Source: Caryophanales bacterium (GTDB lineage: Bacteria; Bacillota_I; Bacilli_A; RF39; UBA660). From it: a DNA stretch of 6,576 bases. The DNA lies in NCBI GenBank assembly GCA_016291995.1, contig JAEEZV010000029.1, positions 1 through 6,576 of the forward strand, written 5' to 3'. The notes under the pieces are model-generated. The model did no database searches, was not told the origin of the DNA, and saw only the letters and a list, made by a program, of their open reading frames with translations. This document shows positions 5,967 to 6,576 of this stretch, piece after piece; the first letter of the stretch is position 1; the number at the start of each line of letters is the position of its first letter. A program made the translations under genes and the position numbers.

Positions 5967-6576
5967 TAATTATATTAATTGAATTTATAATTGATTTACT
6001 AACATCATTATCACTAATTAAAGTAATACTAAATGTCTTATATCCTATTCTATTTATACTAGTACCACAGTGATAAACAGTTTTTTTATCAATAATAAAA
6101 TATCTATCATGAAAAGTTTCATTATATACTACATTTAAATTGTTATATTGTAAATTATACCTAGAAATATCATTCTCAGTTAAAAGATTATTACTTTTAG
6201 TAACAATTATTACATTAGTCTTAAGTTTTTTTATTATATCCAATAACATTTTATCAGCATAATTATCTAAGATTATTAATTCTTTTTTTGCTTCATTAAA
6301 AATATCCAATATTTTAGAATATGCATCATACATCTGACCAGCGTAATATACTTCAGTATTTTCCTTTTTTACATCAAATCTTTTAAAGGATTCTTGTAAC
6401 GCTTTAATATCTTCTGTATTTTTCATAACTTGATTTCTAATAAATCTCTGTTCTACTAAATCTGTTGATATATACTGTTTCATAGCAACAAAAGCATCCA
6501 TTATTCTTATACTCACCATGGCAGCAATATTAGATTTTAAAATTGTTGCCAACATAGCTACACCTTGTTCCGTAAA
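5950..6576 (-). CDS. ORF6N-domain protein with phospholipase-D-like C-terminal domain (partial, 5' end outside window)
   Basis: The reading frame stays open to the right edge, and the seven codons before the first ATG (6555) encode FTEQGVA. FTEQGVAMLATILKS followed by VSIRIMDAFVAMK is the typical end of an ORF6N domain, a DNA-binding domain of phage antirepressor-like and related chromosomal proteins. So the ATG at 6555 is internal and the true start lies outside. In the 208 visible residues, 1-37 end the ORF6N domain, 38-66 look helical (possible coiled coil), and 85-200 form a phospholipase-D-like fold. The latter holds H156-D-R158-YFII-D163, then G171-T-S-I-N175. That resembles the HxK(x4)D...GSxN motif with Arg for the catalytic Lys, so hydrolase activity is doubtful. 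Proteins with this pairing recur in Bacillota, often alone; their role is not established, and DNA-binding regulation is the simplest guess. Convergent with rnr, sharing its terminator. No signal peptide or membrane segment is visible. Confidence 0.85.
   Translation of the reverse strand, partial: FTEQGVAMLATILKSNIAAMVSIRIMDAFVAMKQYISTDLVEQRFIRNQVMKNTEDIKALQESFKRFDVKKENTEVYYAGQMYDAYSKILDIFNEAKKELIILDNYADKMLLDIIKKLKTNVIIVTKSNNLLTENDISRYNLQYNNLNVVYNETFHDRYFIIDKKTVYHCGTSINRIGYKTFSITLISDNDVSKSIINSINIIIKKKV

Noticed and set aside
5950..6555. A complete 201-residue gene starting at ATG 6555
   Set aside because: The codons upstream to the window edge encode FTEQGVA, a conserved part of ORF6N, so this ATG is internal and the gene is cut by the window.
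5950..6576. Prophage or mobile-element boundary on the right side
   Set aside because: ORF6N is common in phages, but no integrase, repeat, attachment site or other phage gene is visible; many such genes are chromosomal singles.
1..6576. Recoded TGA (Mycoplasma-type code)
   Set aside because: All tryptophans seen use TGG and no in-frame TGA is needed to keep any gene open.

Overview
The window is strongly AT-rich. It has compact intergenic gaps, AGGAGG-type ribosome binding sites, TAA as every visible stop codon and Lys/Asn/Ile-rich proteins. This fits a low-GC member of the Bacillota/Bacilli, possibly an anaerobic gut lineage with a small genome. An Rnf-type electron-transfer complex, RNase R and a CofE-family ligase fit that assignment, but no marker here fixes the taxon. 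All visible tryptophans use TGG and no gene is interrupted by TGA, so nothing suggests a recoded genetic code.

Layout from left to right. Positions 1-2045 (minus) carry an rnfC-rnfD operon. rnfC is complete, and rnfD overlaps its end and runs off the left edge. Both are recognisable but have lost or altered several cofactor-site signatures of the family. A minus-strand hairpin terminator (2081-2112) separates this operon from a second one (3728-2109, minus). That operon holds a CofE-family (F420-0:gamma-glutamyl ligase-like) enzyme followed by a tightly coupled small membrane-anchored protein with an extracytoplasmic beta-rich domain. A 140-base divergent control region (3729-3868) follows, with a good sigma-A-type promoter for rnr on the plus strand. 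RNase R (3869-5947, plus) ends in a bidirectional terminator whose loop holds its stop codon and that of the convergent next gene. That last gene (6576-5950, minus, cut off at its 5' end) joins the end of an ORF6N domain to a phospholipase-D-like C-terminal domain.

How the genes work together: rnfC and rnfD are two subunits of one membrane redox pump, and the other subunits are expected left of the window. The CofE-like enzyme and the small membrane protein are probably co-expressed, but no functional link is evident. rnr is a housekeeping RNA-decay gene transcribed alone. It is not flanked here by secG or smpB, its frequent partners in Bacillota. The ORF6N gene is the only accessory-type gene.

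I do not see a clear, wholly new multi-gene system. The observation most worth following is the divergent RnfC/RnfD pair: the iron-sulfur ligands are kept, while the NADH/flavin-site motif of RnfC and the flavinylation motif of RnfD are altered.
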